Positions 10,562 to 20,902 of a stretch of 64,000 nt of DNA are shown here, piece by piece. A program made the translations under genes and the position numbers. The stretch spans positions 1,214,180,577-1,214,244,576 of the forward strand of contig NC_056727.1 in NCBI RefSeq assembly GCF_019279795.1, given 5' to 3'. This stretch comes from Protopterus annectens (lineage: Eukaryota > Chordata > Ceratodontiformes > Protopteridae). Under the pieces are notes generated by a model, which was not told the DNA's origin, searched no databases, and worked only from the letters and a program-made list of their open reading frames with translations. The stretch's first letter is position 1. Each line of letters opens with the position of its first letter.

Positions 10562-10719
10562 GCAAACGAAATCTGAGGACTAGAGGGAGGTAGCAGGGTA
10601 TTATGGGTAGGGGGAGGAGCTTGGAGCTCGGATCTTTTGCTAGGAAAGCTGCCAGCTTGGGCCCAAATCGGATCCGATACCCACAGGTTGCTGATCAAAT
10701 GAAGTTAACTACTTCAGAT
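10562..10719 (-). repeat. DIRS-1 right inverted terminal repeat
   Basis: Reverse complement of the left ITR from CTGAGGACTAGAGGG to GTTGCTGATCAAATGAAG. It contains GGATCCGA at 10670-10677, the same octamer that recurs in this element's gag. The outer ~35 bases (GAAGTTAACTACTTCAGAT) differ from the left end and are complemented in the right half of the ICR. It would carry the promoter for the minus-strand genes; I see no clear TATA box in this copy. Confidence 0.88.
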
Positions 10720-13380
10720 TAAAAGTTCTACATATTTCACTACAAAAAAATATATACATTTTTCATGTGCCACAGCTGAAATGCTGCAATGTTGAGTAAC
10801 TAAAGAGGTGCTGTTAAATTCAGCTTTCTGCTGCATGGAAATTCCAAGGGTAAAATATCACTCATATGAATATTTTGTAGTTAAACATCTCATTATTACT
10901 CTATAAAACTCTAGGCAAAATCTCAAAGGAGGACTGAGATATGACTTTACAAATAGGTTCCAAATGTCATGGTTCATATGTCGCCAATGTTACTGTCTGA
11001 CATTTTACAATATATTCTGTTTTCATTGTGGGTTTGTTGCTGAGGTTCTGATCAATGAAGTAGAGTTCATCCCTGACCCTGTTCAAAAGAAACCTTGATC
11101 ATTAGATAGGAAATCATAAATTCACCCCTAGCATAACCCCCATGTCTCTGATAGACAGAGATCAACAGTAAGTAAATTAATTTCCAACTAACATACTACC
11201 ACCTCCATACAACACTTGGCTACCTCCTTACTAACATACCCCACCATATAGGCATCCAAGGAACTCTGGGACAAAACTGGATTTGGTTGCAAGGCTAAAC
11301 TTGTAAAGACTCTGGTGGTCATTAGCCTAGTATGAACCTACAAACATAACAGTAATGGTCTACCAAACTTCTTTACTTTGTTGCAATTATAACGGAAGTA
11401 ATCAGTAAGTAAAAATCATATGTCTTTTACCATTAAAATATTTTTCCACTTGTAGCAGGTTTTCAAACATTTAAAGTAGTGGGATCATATTCAGCATTGA
11501 GCCACTCGAACTTGGTAGAAAAACAGTCTTAGATGTGTTTCCCTGCTAAACACTCTGATGCCTGAATGTTTTCTAATGAACTCTCAAAGGAGGACTGAGT
11601 TATGACCTTTTATACATGGGCTATAGATGCAAGTACTCATGTGTCTTTACTCTCACATTCTCACATTTTGGATTAATCTTCATTGTGATTAACTTCTCAG
11701 TATGAAGAACCGTCCTTACATCAGAAGAAAAAAACGTTATATTTTACTGATGCAGATTTTACTAGGAAAATATACATATTTTCAGATACAATACACATGG
11801 GTAAAATGACATGCTTTCAAGCAGCTTTAAATGGTGGTGTCAAATGCTGTATTAAGCTTCAATGAAGTGATTATGGGTAAAAATAACAGCATTGGTGCAT
11901 CCTGTACCTGAATATCCTGTTGTTACTGCATGAACATTTCATAATGAAGTCTCAGAACAAAATTATACCTGGCCCCATGGAAGAGAGATAAAGCCCCGAG
12001 CGCACACCAGATGAACCCTTTTCAAATAATATCATGGATGATGGAGGGATAAGGCAGGGGAGGATAGGCCAGCTCAGCCATCCTGAGAGGAGGGAGGCAG
12101 TTTGACTTGCTGCACTGGTAACACCTGCTGTTATGCAAGTGTACTACTGCAGCAATAAAACTCTAGCTTGTCCACTCTGCAAATACTCTGCCAATGTACT
12201 GGGGGAGGCTGCACATGCTGTTGTAAGGCTTGCAGTCTGCCGAGTGGTTGGTAATAGAACAATTCACAAGATCTGCACACTGGCTTGCTTCCTAACACCT
12301 GACTTTCTCTCCTTCACCAGGCAATGAATCGGTCAGAGGGCCCTCAGCCTCATGAATGAACAAATGGGTAAACTGGATGCAGGGGGGGAGGAGCAAATGG
12401 AACAATCCAGCAAACTATAATAGGGGGGAATGAGATATTGACTTTTATACACTTTCAGATACAGGTGAACTAGATCTCATCACTGTCACAATATGACATT
12501 TTGTGTTGCTCTCAATTTTTACTGCTTATGTCAAGCTGAACTTCTGCTCAACATCCTTAATAAAATAATGGCCACATTAACTGTTACAACATCAGAACTA
12601 AAAACTTCACAAATCTCACAGGAAAATGTATTTTTTTCATGTGCAACATGTCATAGTGGGAACCAACTAAAGCAGAATGGTCAAATTTAGCACTGCACTG
12701 AAATCCCCAAGGGCAGAAAAGAATTTTAGTACCTTTTGTAGCTGAACAAGCATGTGCCCTTACACCTGAAAACTCAAGCTAGGTACATTCTGTATCCAAG
12801 GGTTATGACAAATCTGCTGTAATATTTCAAGTGACAACAGAGCTACAGGCCTATACTGCAATGTACCACTGAGTGCTTTTAGCATATGGTTCCAAACATG
12901 TACATTTTTCATTTTTTTCAGAATGACAAAGTATGTATCTAAATCATGACAACATTGTCTTCTTATACAGTGGGAACCAAGACATAATAGTTGACTTGGA
13001 AAAAGTACTATTTTATGTCATTTTCTGTTACAGTACATGCATATTTTAATTGTTTTGACAGTCATGTTTATATCTGGCAATACACAGTTTTTTCCTAAAA
13101 TATTAGGTGATCTTATCCTGAAAATTTTTTAAGAAATATCTTGACACAGTAGATGGATACTGTTATTTGAAATCAGATCAATTTCAGGTCAGAAAGACCT
13201 TCTGAAATTTGCAATATAGGCATGAAATCTATTTTTCAACAGAATTCAAGATGAAACTGCTCTTTTGCCTTTGAGCAGTCTTTAGTTGCCTAACCTATGG
13301 AAATTTTATAATTATGCCAGTAACACTGCTTGAATATTTCATGAACAGTGCTCAACTGTTTTGAAGATTTATGCATTTAT
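10720..13380. repeat. Diverged ~350-bp tandem repeat array
   Basis: Ordered words recur at roughly 350-bp steps. CTCAAAGGAGGACTGAG occurs at 10921-10937 and again at 11582-11598, with weaker matches near 11950, 12425 and 12770. CATTTTTCATGTGC-like words occur near 10757, 12628 and 12903. GACATTTT and TGAAATCCC motifs hold the same relative order. Copies are far diverged (many indels), so unit borders are approximate. A CR1 3' fragment (11030-11350) interrupts one unit, accounting for the doubled spacing between the two best copies. No coding potential is evident. Confidence 0.5.
11030..11350 (+). mobile_element. CR1 LINE 3' fragment inside the tandem repeat
   Basis: At 11080-11170 the plus strand reads LFKRNLDH then a stop then IGNHKFTPSITPMSLIDRD. 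This is the C-terminal end of the CR1 RT ORF (compare LFKRNLDVWMGNRKFTPG at 18.4 kb). The tail ends GCCTAGTATGAACCTACAAAC (about 11325-11345), the same 3' end as the CR1 copies at 30.9 and 18.1 kb. Confidence 0.75.
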
Positions 13381-15140
13381 ATAAAACAGAAAAAAAATGC
13401 CAAAAAGCAGTCAGCCATTTGGGGATAATATTTTGAAAAATGGCAGTTGTTAAAAGCTTAAGCACCTCATGAGGAAATTATAAATATCCAAGAAGACAAC
13501 ATATTTCAGGAAAAAAAAGGTAAACATTAAAGGGAAAAACTCAAAATGAGTTGGACAATAATGCTTTTTTTTTTTTTTTTTTTACACAGAAAGAGGCAGA
13601 CTCATGAAACTCCCCTGTAAGTAGCGAGTTAAAAAAAAAAAACAATACAAGGGATTCAAAAATCTCTGAGGAAGAAAGGCATAGCCCTGGTGGTAGGCAA
13701 GATATTAGTCTATAATACAGTGTCTAATGGATGAGAAGAGTTGTTCTTAGCTTCCCTCTACTGTTAGCATCTACATGGTAACCAATATACAATGGAAAAA
13801 AATACATGCCTGAGTTTGGAAGACTACTACAGATATTCACAGAAAAGTATATAACCTGTACATACAACATATCATGCATCTTGATTAATGATGAAAAGAA
13901 TTAATTTGGAAATTTGGTCCAATGTACTTATTGTTTAAATATGCAATAAATATGCAAAAATAAACACACACACACAATATACAGATGTCAAAAAAACCAT
14001 AACACAGAAATGCCTCAAATATCAACACATAACACATCCCTGCAGCTCTTACCTTTCACTCAAAAGCATAAATGGATCAGTTAAGACTCCTGTTGTGCCC
14101 TGAATAATAACTGTCAAGGCAAACAGGCAGCGCTCTCTACATACTCAGTTTCTTATGGACTACTCCATGGAGACCTGTGTACAGCCTTTTGTGACATGAA
14201 AGATCCACTTCTAGTTGACCTTCTGTTCATTCACAAAACAAATGGTTCCTCAAATGTCGGGTTAAAGGAAGTCAACTTCATCAACAAATGAATAAGACAC
14301 ATCGGCATAATATAGTCCTGTTCCAGTGCATCTCCAACCTCTGAAAGAAATGGATGAAACTGGGACTACAAGGAAGGAGCACCAATCAAGACGTCAGCAG
14401 TATGACCGAGGATGAAAGCAAAAAGTACAAGGAAAAAAAAGGTTAATTCTAATTAAAGTAGAGGTGTGTGGGTTAACGGTTAACTAGAAATGACAGTTTA
14501 TCTAACAAGGTAGAAAATGTCAGATGGGTATCCAGCACAGTCTGTATCTGATGTCAACATCTGTAATACTAAGTTTAAAAATATTATCTTGGAAGCAGAA
14601 TAAAATGACTAACAACTCCTTATTTTGAAACATTTAGGTATGTAAAGTCCACTGATATGCGATATTTTTCAATATTTTTTTTACCCTAGATGTTTAGGAA
14701 TCTAGTTTGTACTGTAACTGTGAATCTCCTGAATAATGGGCTCATTTCACATTTGAAGACCTCTTCTCAGTCTGAGAAAGTAATTCCATATTGGAAGCTC
14801 AGCATACTGCAAGGGGTCTGGGCTAAACATTCATAGGCTCCAAGTACTCGGCAGTCAGTCTGCGGACTATTACAAGCTGAGGCAATAACCAATATTCAAA
14901 AGTTCCCTCCAGCCTCAAGAAGGGTAGTGCAAAACAGACCGGCAGAGAATTTGAGTCTGCTCGCTCAATTATCTAGGTATACTCTGACACTGGCAAAAAT
15001 GTTACTCTATTTGACATGTACTGGCAGTTGGTTTCAGAGGTGGCAAATACATTGTGATATGAATATATTACGCCAATATGTCTTATTATTTGTTGATTAA
15101 GTTTACTTCCTTTAAACCAGCATTTGAGGTACTATTTATC
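13381..15140. other. No recognisable feature; simple repeats only
   Basis: AT-rich sequence with a T run (about 13565-13583), an A run (13631-13642) and a short CA tract (about 13965-13977). I see no open frames or element ends. Confidence 0.5.
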
Positions 15141-15250
15141 TGGAGCATTTCTCCCCGGGCCTCCGCTGAAAACAGGCTCTGTGGAACCTAGTCGGACATT
15201 CCCGGTCAACAAATGTTAAATAAATAAATAAAATAAAATAAAATAAAATT
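15141..15250 (+). mobile_element. V-SINE 3' tail fragment
   Basis: Matches the 3' end of the full V-SINE at 17.8-18.0 kb (there on the other strand): CTCCCCGGGCCTCCGCTGAA, a CCCGGTCAACAAA motif and a TAAA/AAATA-rich simple tail. The tRNA-like head and central domain are absent, as expected from 5'-truncated retroposition. Confidence 0.8.
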
Positions 15251-15393
15251 TATTTTAAGGAACAGATGATCAAATAGGAGTGGATCTTTCATGTCACACA
15301 AAGCTAAACACAGATCTTCATGAAGGAGTCTATAAGTAACTGAATCTACAGATAGAGGGATGTCAGTTTGTTTGGACAGCTAAGATTTTTTTA

Positions 15394-15710
15394 AACACCT
15401 TTACTGAATTATCACTTGTGACACAGGCACATTTAGATTTATATAAAAGCAAACTGTATTAAGTTAAATCTCACACACATTATGCTTCACATATATTGCT
15501 ATACATCATATAATTTAGGCAACATTACATAAATTATTCTTAAAAAGGGGGGGGGACAGGAATTAAAACATCTTTACTAAACCATCACTAATAACAAACA
15601 ATCATACATTTATATAAATTAAAACAAACCACACTGACACATTCCTAGATGCAAGCATTTTACATTATAAACCATACCGTCACTCCCAGTTGCAAACATT
15701 ATATATATAC
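15394..15710. repeat. Two diverged ~170-bp tandem copies next to an L1 fragment
   Basis: The copy at about 15394-15548 and the copy at about 15567-15710 share an ordered series of words: AAACAYCTTTACT, ATCACT, ACATTTA.ATTTATATAAA, CACAC, CATTATG or CATTATA, and ATACATCAT or ATACCGTCA. A G run (15547-15555) separates them. They sit immediately 3' (minus strand) of the L1 ORF1 segment; whether they belong to that L1 is unclear. Confidence 0.45.
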
Positions 15711-16290
15711 TTATGTTGTTTCTCCTTTCTCTGTTTTCTAAGTCCTCTATTTTAAGCAGCCATGTATTCTGTTTAAGCAGAAATTCTTTTTGGAATTCTT
15801 CCTCTGAGTCTCCCTTCAATGTCATTTAGAGAAGTCTCTATGTTTGTTATTTTTGTATTGTGTTGCTGTAATAGTTCCTTTAGTTCCTTAAGAGTATCAA
15901 GTCTGTTTTTGGGAATTTAATTTGATATTTTCCAAGTCATTTTTAAAGCTATCCATCTTCAAAGATAGTTCCTTTAAGGTAGATGTCATCAAATGCAGTT
16001 ATTTTTTCAAAGCAGCATCTGGGTGAAAATTCCTCAAGTTGTTCATATTCAGTGACTCAATATATCTCCAAGTTACGTGGTAGGAACATTTTTGTAATAT
16101 CTCCACCAGAATTGATACTTACATAGTTTAGTAGTTTATCTATAGATTTCTGATGTTTTAAACTTGAAAATAATAAAATGTTCCTATATTATTATACTAG
16201 TTTATGGAGCTCTCAAAATTCACTGCTCTCAGTTGGCCATCTAGGCTCCGCCCCTTACCATCAGCTCTTGTTATCTTTCCCTTTAAATGT
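15711..16290 (-). mobile_element. L1-type LINE 5' end and ORF1 start
   Basis: On the minus strand the segment starts near 16265 with GGGGCGGAGCCTAGATGGCC. This closely resembles the 5' start of vertebrate L1 elements, which carry GGAGCC and a YY1-type AGATGGC. It runs into an ORF1 coiled-coil region and the conserved ORF1 word KIEDLENRERRNNI (about 15760-15720). It is truncated after this point. ORF1p is the RNA-binding chaperone of L1; this copy is broken by stops in its first part. Confidence 0.75.
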
Positions 16291-17760
16291 CCCAAAAGTA
16301 CAGGGCTTCTTGAAAAGTAAGTGAAGTGGAAGTTTCAGATACTTATTAGAGAGGCAAATCTAGCAATGGACATACAGGAATGATACCGATGAAATGGATC
16401 CAGAATTCTACAGGTCAAGAAAAATGACCCACTGAAGGAATAACTAGTAATTACAGAGGTTGCTCTTTGCATATGGATCTATATTAACAATTTACTTCTA
16501 GAGCAATTTAAGGCAGAGCTACTGATGCCTTTTGTACAGCTTTTTAGGACTCTAGGAGGCAATAAAGCAGACAGTAAGACTGTAGGCCATTAAAGGGCTG
16601 CAGTTTGAAGCCCAACTCAGTAGAGAAGATAAACTTTCCTTTCAAAGACTTAAAACTATATATGGTTTAAAGGAGTTGAACTGACTCACTTTCACTAGCC
16701 TACTCTCAGTCACTAGTGACAACCAGCAGAGGTATACATCTTTGTGGTTTGCTGTAGGAATCATGCCAATATTCATGCACCAGAGAAAAAATAAAGTCTG
16801 CGTCAATGTCAGATATTTATTCAGCCTTGAAGGACACAGTGACACTGCTTACTAAACTGCACTGGCAAAATACCTGTTTTTATAGTGGGTACAACTTCCC
16901 CTCTCAGACAGGGGCATGATGATGAGGCCTCCACTTACTGCTAACACTTTTTTCACTCCTGCTGCTTGAAAAGAAAATAAATTACTTCTTGGTCTTCACC
17001 CATACATGCCTAGCTCAAATGCAACTTGGAAGCTTGGATCAATGGTGGCATTGCCCAGCAAAGGTGTCTCCAGTCCAATTCCAATGCTGTGTCCTAAGTT
17101 GAACCCCTATTAGGGGAGTAGATACAGTGTGCAAAGGTGTGGGTGGGAAGCTTTCTGCACTTCAGTTACCAAAGTCTCTTTCTTTCACATAATCTAGAAG
17201 GTTTTGGTAGAATTTAACATTGACTAGAAAATACATTATTCAAGCCTAGAAAAGTATGATACTATTACTGGGTTTGTGCCTAGAACTGGTGCAAAAAATT
17301 TATAGCTGGGCGAATATGTGCCACCTCCATGAAAGCAGGTTTTTCAAAAGTAGCAAAAAACATTAATTCAATTAGATTTGCATGCAAAATCATATGTACA
17401 GAATTTCGTCCCATGACTCCAGAGAACAAGGTTAATAAAATATTTACATTCAGGTCCTACATGCTGCATGTGTGTCACTGTCATCTTGCATCACAATAAT
17501 GTAGCATGAAACTGTTTCAATGTACATGCCTGACGGGGACATCTAAATTCTTATTGCGTTACGAGCCTTGCTCTCCATCATACCCCTCCACCCCACCTTC
17601 TCATACATTTTATTTGAAAACAAACTTTTTTTTAAAGTTAAAAGGTAAACTGCTGATACCTCATACACTCCATTCCTCCTAATGAAGACCCAGCACTTTA
17701 CAAACCCAAACTTACCATCTTCAGTGGTGTACAATTGGTTTTCCAGCATACAAGGTGTAA
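16291..17760. other. No recognisable feature
   Basis: Unremarkable AT-rich sequence. No long frames, element termini or repeats seen elsewhere in the window. Confidence 0.5.
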
Positions 17761-18026
17761 ATTTTATTTTATTTTATTTATCATTTTGTTGACCGGGAAA
17801 GTCCGACTAGGTTCCACAGAGCCTGTTTTCAGCGGAGGCCCGGGGAGAAATGCTCCAGATGCATGTCTTTGGAATGTGGGAGGAAACCGGAGTACCCGGA
17901 GGAAACCCACACGAACACAGGGAGAACATGCAAACTCCACACAGAAGGCACCCCAGCCGAGAATCGAACCGGAGAACCTCTTGCTGTGAGGTGACAATGT
18001 TAACCACTGCACCACTGTGCCACCAT
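17761..18026 (-). mobile_element. V-SINE (complete, tRNA-derived)
   Basis: On the minus strand: a tRNA-like head GGTGGCACAGTGGTGCAGTGG (A box region, about 18023-18000) and B box GGTTCGATTCTC (about 17972-17960). Then the strongly conserved V-SINE central domain (GTTTGCATGTTCTCCCTGTG and GGTTTCCTCCGGGTACTCCG, about 17935-17880), a 3' LINE-like tail (CTCCCCGGGCCTCCGCTGAA, CCCGGTCAACAAAATG) and a TAAA-type simple tail ending at 17761. V-SINEs are known from sharks, lampreys, bony fishes and lungfish. They use RNA polymerase III and a partner LINE's machinery. This copy looks full length and fairly young. Confidence 0.88.
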
Positions 18027-18140
18027 GTAAATTCACTCAAAAAAAAAGAAAGAAAGAACAAAACCAGCAAAAAAATGTGAATAAAGGTGTTTACAACAGC
18101 AAAGAGCATCATTTGCCAGTTCACATCATTTCCATGTCTT
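18027..18140. other. Spacer between V-SINE and CR1
   Basis: Short unassigned sequence with an A-rich stretch; nothing recognisable. Confidence 0.4.
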
Positions 18141-20140
18141 ATAGGTTCATAGGTAGATACTAGGCTATCTGCCCTAGGGCATTTCTAAGCCTAGCCAGAG
18201 TGTATTTGGCTTCTGCCTCCCTATTAGATTAGCCTACTGTGCCTCTGTAAAGTAGGTCACAGAAGGTACCTTTTTAAGATTAGTTTACTGTGCCTCTGTC
18301 TAGCAGGGACACAGAAGAGATCCCGGGGGTGAATTTGCGATTTCCCATCCACACGTCCAGATTTCGCTTGAAGAGGGTCAACGTGGGGCTATGTCTTACA
18401 TGAATTGGGATTCTATTCCAGAGTGAGGGGAGCCTCTGGGAAATGAATCTGTCCCTCCAGCATGTCCTACTTATTTTTGTGCTGAGGTTTAGGTCTCTGG
18501 AGCGTGTAGCTCTAAGGGACTTGGATTTTTTGAGGTGGAGCATGTCCATTAATTCTGGGTTTGACATAGCTTTGTACATCAGGCATAGATCGCCTATAAG
18601 TAGGCGGTAAGCAACTGAGTAGAGCTTGAGTTTCTTTAGTCGAGCTGCATAGGACATCTGTTTGTAGCCCTTGATCCTCTTGGTGAGGTACTTTTGGGGT
18701 CTCTCCAGTTGCTGCAGGTGTCGGGTAAGGTACATCCCAAAAGGGGCATTGTATTCAATTATGGGCCTGATGAGTGACGAGTAGAGGGGCACAATGACCT
18801 CTCTTGATCTAGATGCGAACCCTTTCGTGATAAGGTGGGTTATATAGAAGGTCTTTCTAACCACTTTGGCAACGTGATTATCAAAGGCGAGATTACTATC
18901 TACGATGGTCCCCAAATCTCTAATTACTTCTTCCGTACTTAATGGATTACCACCTATGTGGTAATTTGTGGGCACCTTGTTTTGCCCAAAGGGCATGACT
19001 ATGCACTTTTTAGCATTTAGCTTGAGGCCGTGGCTCTGGTACCAAGCATCCGTCTCTGTGAGACCCTTTTGGAGGATGCTTGTGTCAGCTGGAGATTCGA
19101 TTATGGCCCCCAGTTTGCAGTCATCTGCGAACTTTGTCAGCCATAATCCCCCTGTGTTAGCCTGAACCTCAGAGTAGTATATACCGAACAAGAGAGGTCC
19201 AGAACTGAGCCCTGTGGGACGTCACTTGTAACTGGTTTGGATTCGGACATGGCACCTGCGATTCTGACCATGTGGGTTCTATCTCCGAGCGAGTTTGCAA
19301 TCCATCTTGTGATATACGGGTTGATATTTAAGCTTGTAAGCTTATTAATGATGCCCGAGTGGGGTATTGTGTCAAAGGCTTTTGCGAGGTCCAGGTAGGC
19401 TGTGTGGACTACCTTGCCCTCATCTATGGCTCATTTATGGTTTCAAAGAAATCAACTAGGTTGAAGAGGCAAGATCTGCCCTTAAAGCCGAATTGGGTAG
19501 GGTCCAGTGTCTGGAGGCTCCCAATGTCTGTGTTTATGAGTTCCATGATAATACGCTCCATAGCTTTACAGACAGACTAGTCAGGCTTATGGGGAGATAG
19601 TTTCTGGGGTCCGTTGTGGCACCACCTTTGTGGAGTGGGACCACTGTAGCTGTACGCCATTCTTTGGGTACATATCCTGTTGTAAGGCTAAGTTTGAACA
19701 GTGACTTAATGTGAGGGTTCAGTTCTTCTTGGAGCTCATGTAAGACAAAGCTTGGGACACCGCCCGATCCCATAGATGCTGTGTTTTTTGCTTTGAAGAG
19801 GGCAGCTTTCACCTGTGCATCTGTGATGTCAGGGAGGTTACATTCAGTTGGGATAGACATTTGCTCCTTTGGGGGGGGAAAGTTTGCACTGAATCTGTCT
19901 GCCAGGATGTTGGCTATGTCTGTAGGTTCGATATATTTTGTACCGTTATGCAACAATTCAGAGCATATCTGGGAGTTTCCCCCATGTTCCTGACATAACT
20001 AAAGAAGGCCTTGTGATTATCTTTAGTGTCTAGGGCAATTTTTCTTTCGAAACTGGCCTTTGATGATTTTATGAGGGATCGAAGTTTCTTGCTAATACTG
20101 ATCAGAGATGCCTTCCCTTTTTGGTTATGTACATCAGCCC
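18141..20140 (-). mobile_element. CR1-type LINE, 5'-truncated, with RT
   Basis: About 2 kb, 5'-truncated copy on the minus strand. It holds the pre-RT region (DNHKAFFSYVR, TDIANILADRFSANF, ALFKAKNTASMGSGGVPSF), RT core blocks, and the catalytic TKFADDCKLGAI near 19135-19095 (FADD intact). The C-terminal part lies in a 303-aa open frame (19191-18280) ending RKFTPGISSVSLLDRGTVN. A 3' UTR follows, ending CCTAGTATCTACCTATGAAC at about 18141-18160. Frameshifts near 19200-19560 separate the two halves. The 3' end matches the other CR1 copies; no poly-A is present, as is usual for CR1. Confidence 0.88.
18280..19560 (-). pseudogene. CR1 reverse transcriptase, C-terminal half
   Basis: The first part (about 19560-19200, frame-broken) holds the fingers with PTQFGFK..SC and the palm motif A region. 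The open frame 19191-18280 covers FADD, the NAKKCIVMPFG and IRDLGTIVDSNLAF segments and the thumb (SLIRPIIEYNAPFGMY, RPQKYLTKRI). It catalyses target-primed reverse transcription in live copies. This copy is better preserved here than the equivalent part of the CR1 at 27.4 kb, where FADD has become FADY. Confidence 0.85.
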
Positions 20141-20484
20141 ACTGAATGAATTGCAGTAATGTTTTTGTGGGATTCAGTCTCAGAAAATGGTATTACAAAA
20201 AATGCACCAATACAATTACCATGGTCAAGCAGTGACACTCAAGGTGAGTATTCTGGAAAACCAACCCATATTTAAAACATCCAGATGCAAGAACCAAGAT
20301 TTACTGTAGCAAATGTTTGCATAACTCGACAGTTTTCAAAACAGACCTTATGACTTGCAACACAACTTTTCAGACCCTTTCTTAAATGGTAATATAGATA
20401 TAGAGCAAATGTCCAGGATTTGAGCTATTAACAATTGTTGCAATTTACATTCTTTATGCAAACTTACCCTCAGAAGAAAATAAA
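20141..20484. other. No recognisable feature
   Basis: AT-rich flank between a truncated CR1 and DIRS-2; nothing recognised. Confidence 0.45.
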
Positions 20485-20485
20485 A

Positions 20486-20665
20486 AGAAGTTGTCTTACC
20501 ATAATGTTCCATCTGTGTTGTTGATCCTCATTCAGTCATTACGCATGGGTATCAGTTCCGACCTCGGAACCGAGCCGGCCATTTTCCAAGCTCGCGTCAG
20601 CTTCAAACTCTCGAGCTAAACTCTTACCCACAATCCCCCTCTCCCTGTTACCTCAGATTGAGTTT
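20486..20665 (+). repeat. DIRS-2 left inverted terminal repeat
   Basis: The reverse complement matches 26545-26710 from GATCCTCATTCA to TGTTACCTCA. The outer part AGAAGTTGTCTTACCATAAT is left-end specific and complemented in the ICR. It contains GGAACCGA at 20566-20573. Confidence 0.88.
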
Positions 20666-20770
20666 GCAAGTCAAAGAAGGTAGAGGCTACCTCTGGTCAA
20701 ATAGCCTAAAAGAACTGGATGGTGAGATCCACTAGAAACCACAGGAGGGGGAAGGAGGGAGGGTCATAAT

Positions 20771-20870
20771 GACTGAATGAGGATCAACAATACAGATGGA
20801 ACTTTATGGTAAGACATAACTTTTTTATCTGATATTGTTAATCCTCGTTCATTCCTTATGCATGGGACAG
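20771..20870. repeat. DIRS-2 internal complementary region
   Basis: 20771-20826 is complementary to the left end (GAATGAGGATCAACAATACAG... AAGACATAACTT). 20827-20870 is complementary to the right end (GATATTGTTAATCCTC, CATTCCTTATGCATGG). The join marks the predicted circle junction. Confidence 0.9.
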
Positions 20871-20902
20871 ACTCCCCAGCTACCACTATTCCTGGGAGGC
20901 TC

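Larger units (their letters stand above)
4714..10719 (-). mobile_element. DIRS-1: full-structure DIRS-like retrotransposon, coding frames broken
   Basis: About 6.0 kb, complete at both ends. It has inverted terminal repeats (4714-4890 and 10562-10719), an ICR (5021-5118), and gag, RT/RNase H/methyltransferase and tyrosine recombinase regions in the canonical DIRS order on the minus strand. There is no LTR, protease or DDE integrase and no target-site duplication, as expected for recombinase-mediated insertion. Flanking repeat sequence resumes directly on both sides. Frameshifts in C/G runs and a few stops make it non-autonomous now. Confidence 0.92.

Noticed and set aside
12133-12690. Small open frames rich in Cys in the tandem repeat region
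   Set aside because: Short, no conservation between units of the repeat, no domain; likely chance.
17955-18026. Stand-alone tRNA gene
   Set aside because: tRNA-derived head of the V-SINE, not a cloverleaf-forming gene.
17735-18124. Overlapping open frames with protein-like sequence on both strands
   Set aside because: They are translations of the V-SINE, which is non-coding.
20771-20870. CRISPR-like or hairpin repeat
   Set aside because: The repeated and complementary blocks are fully explained as a DIRS ICR.
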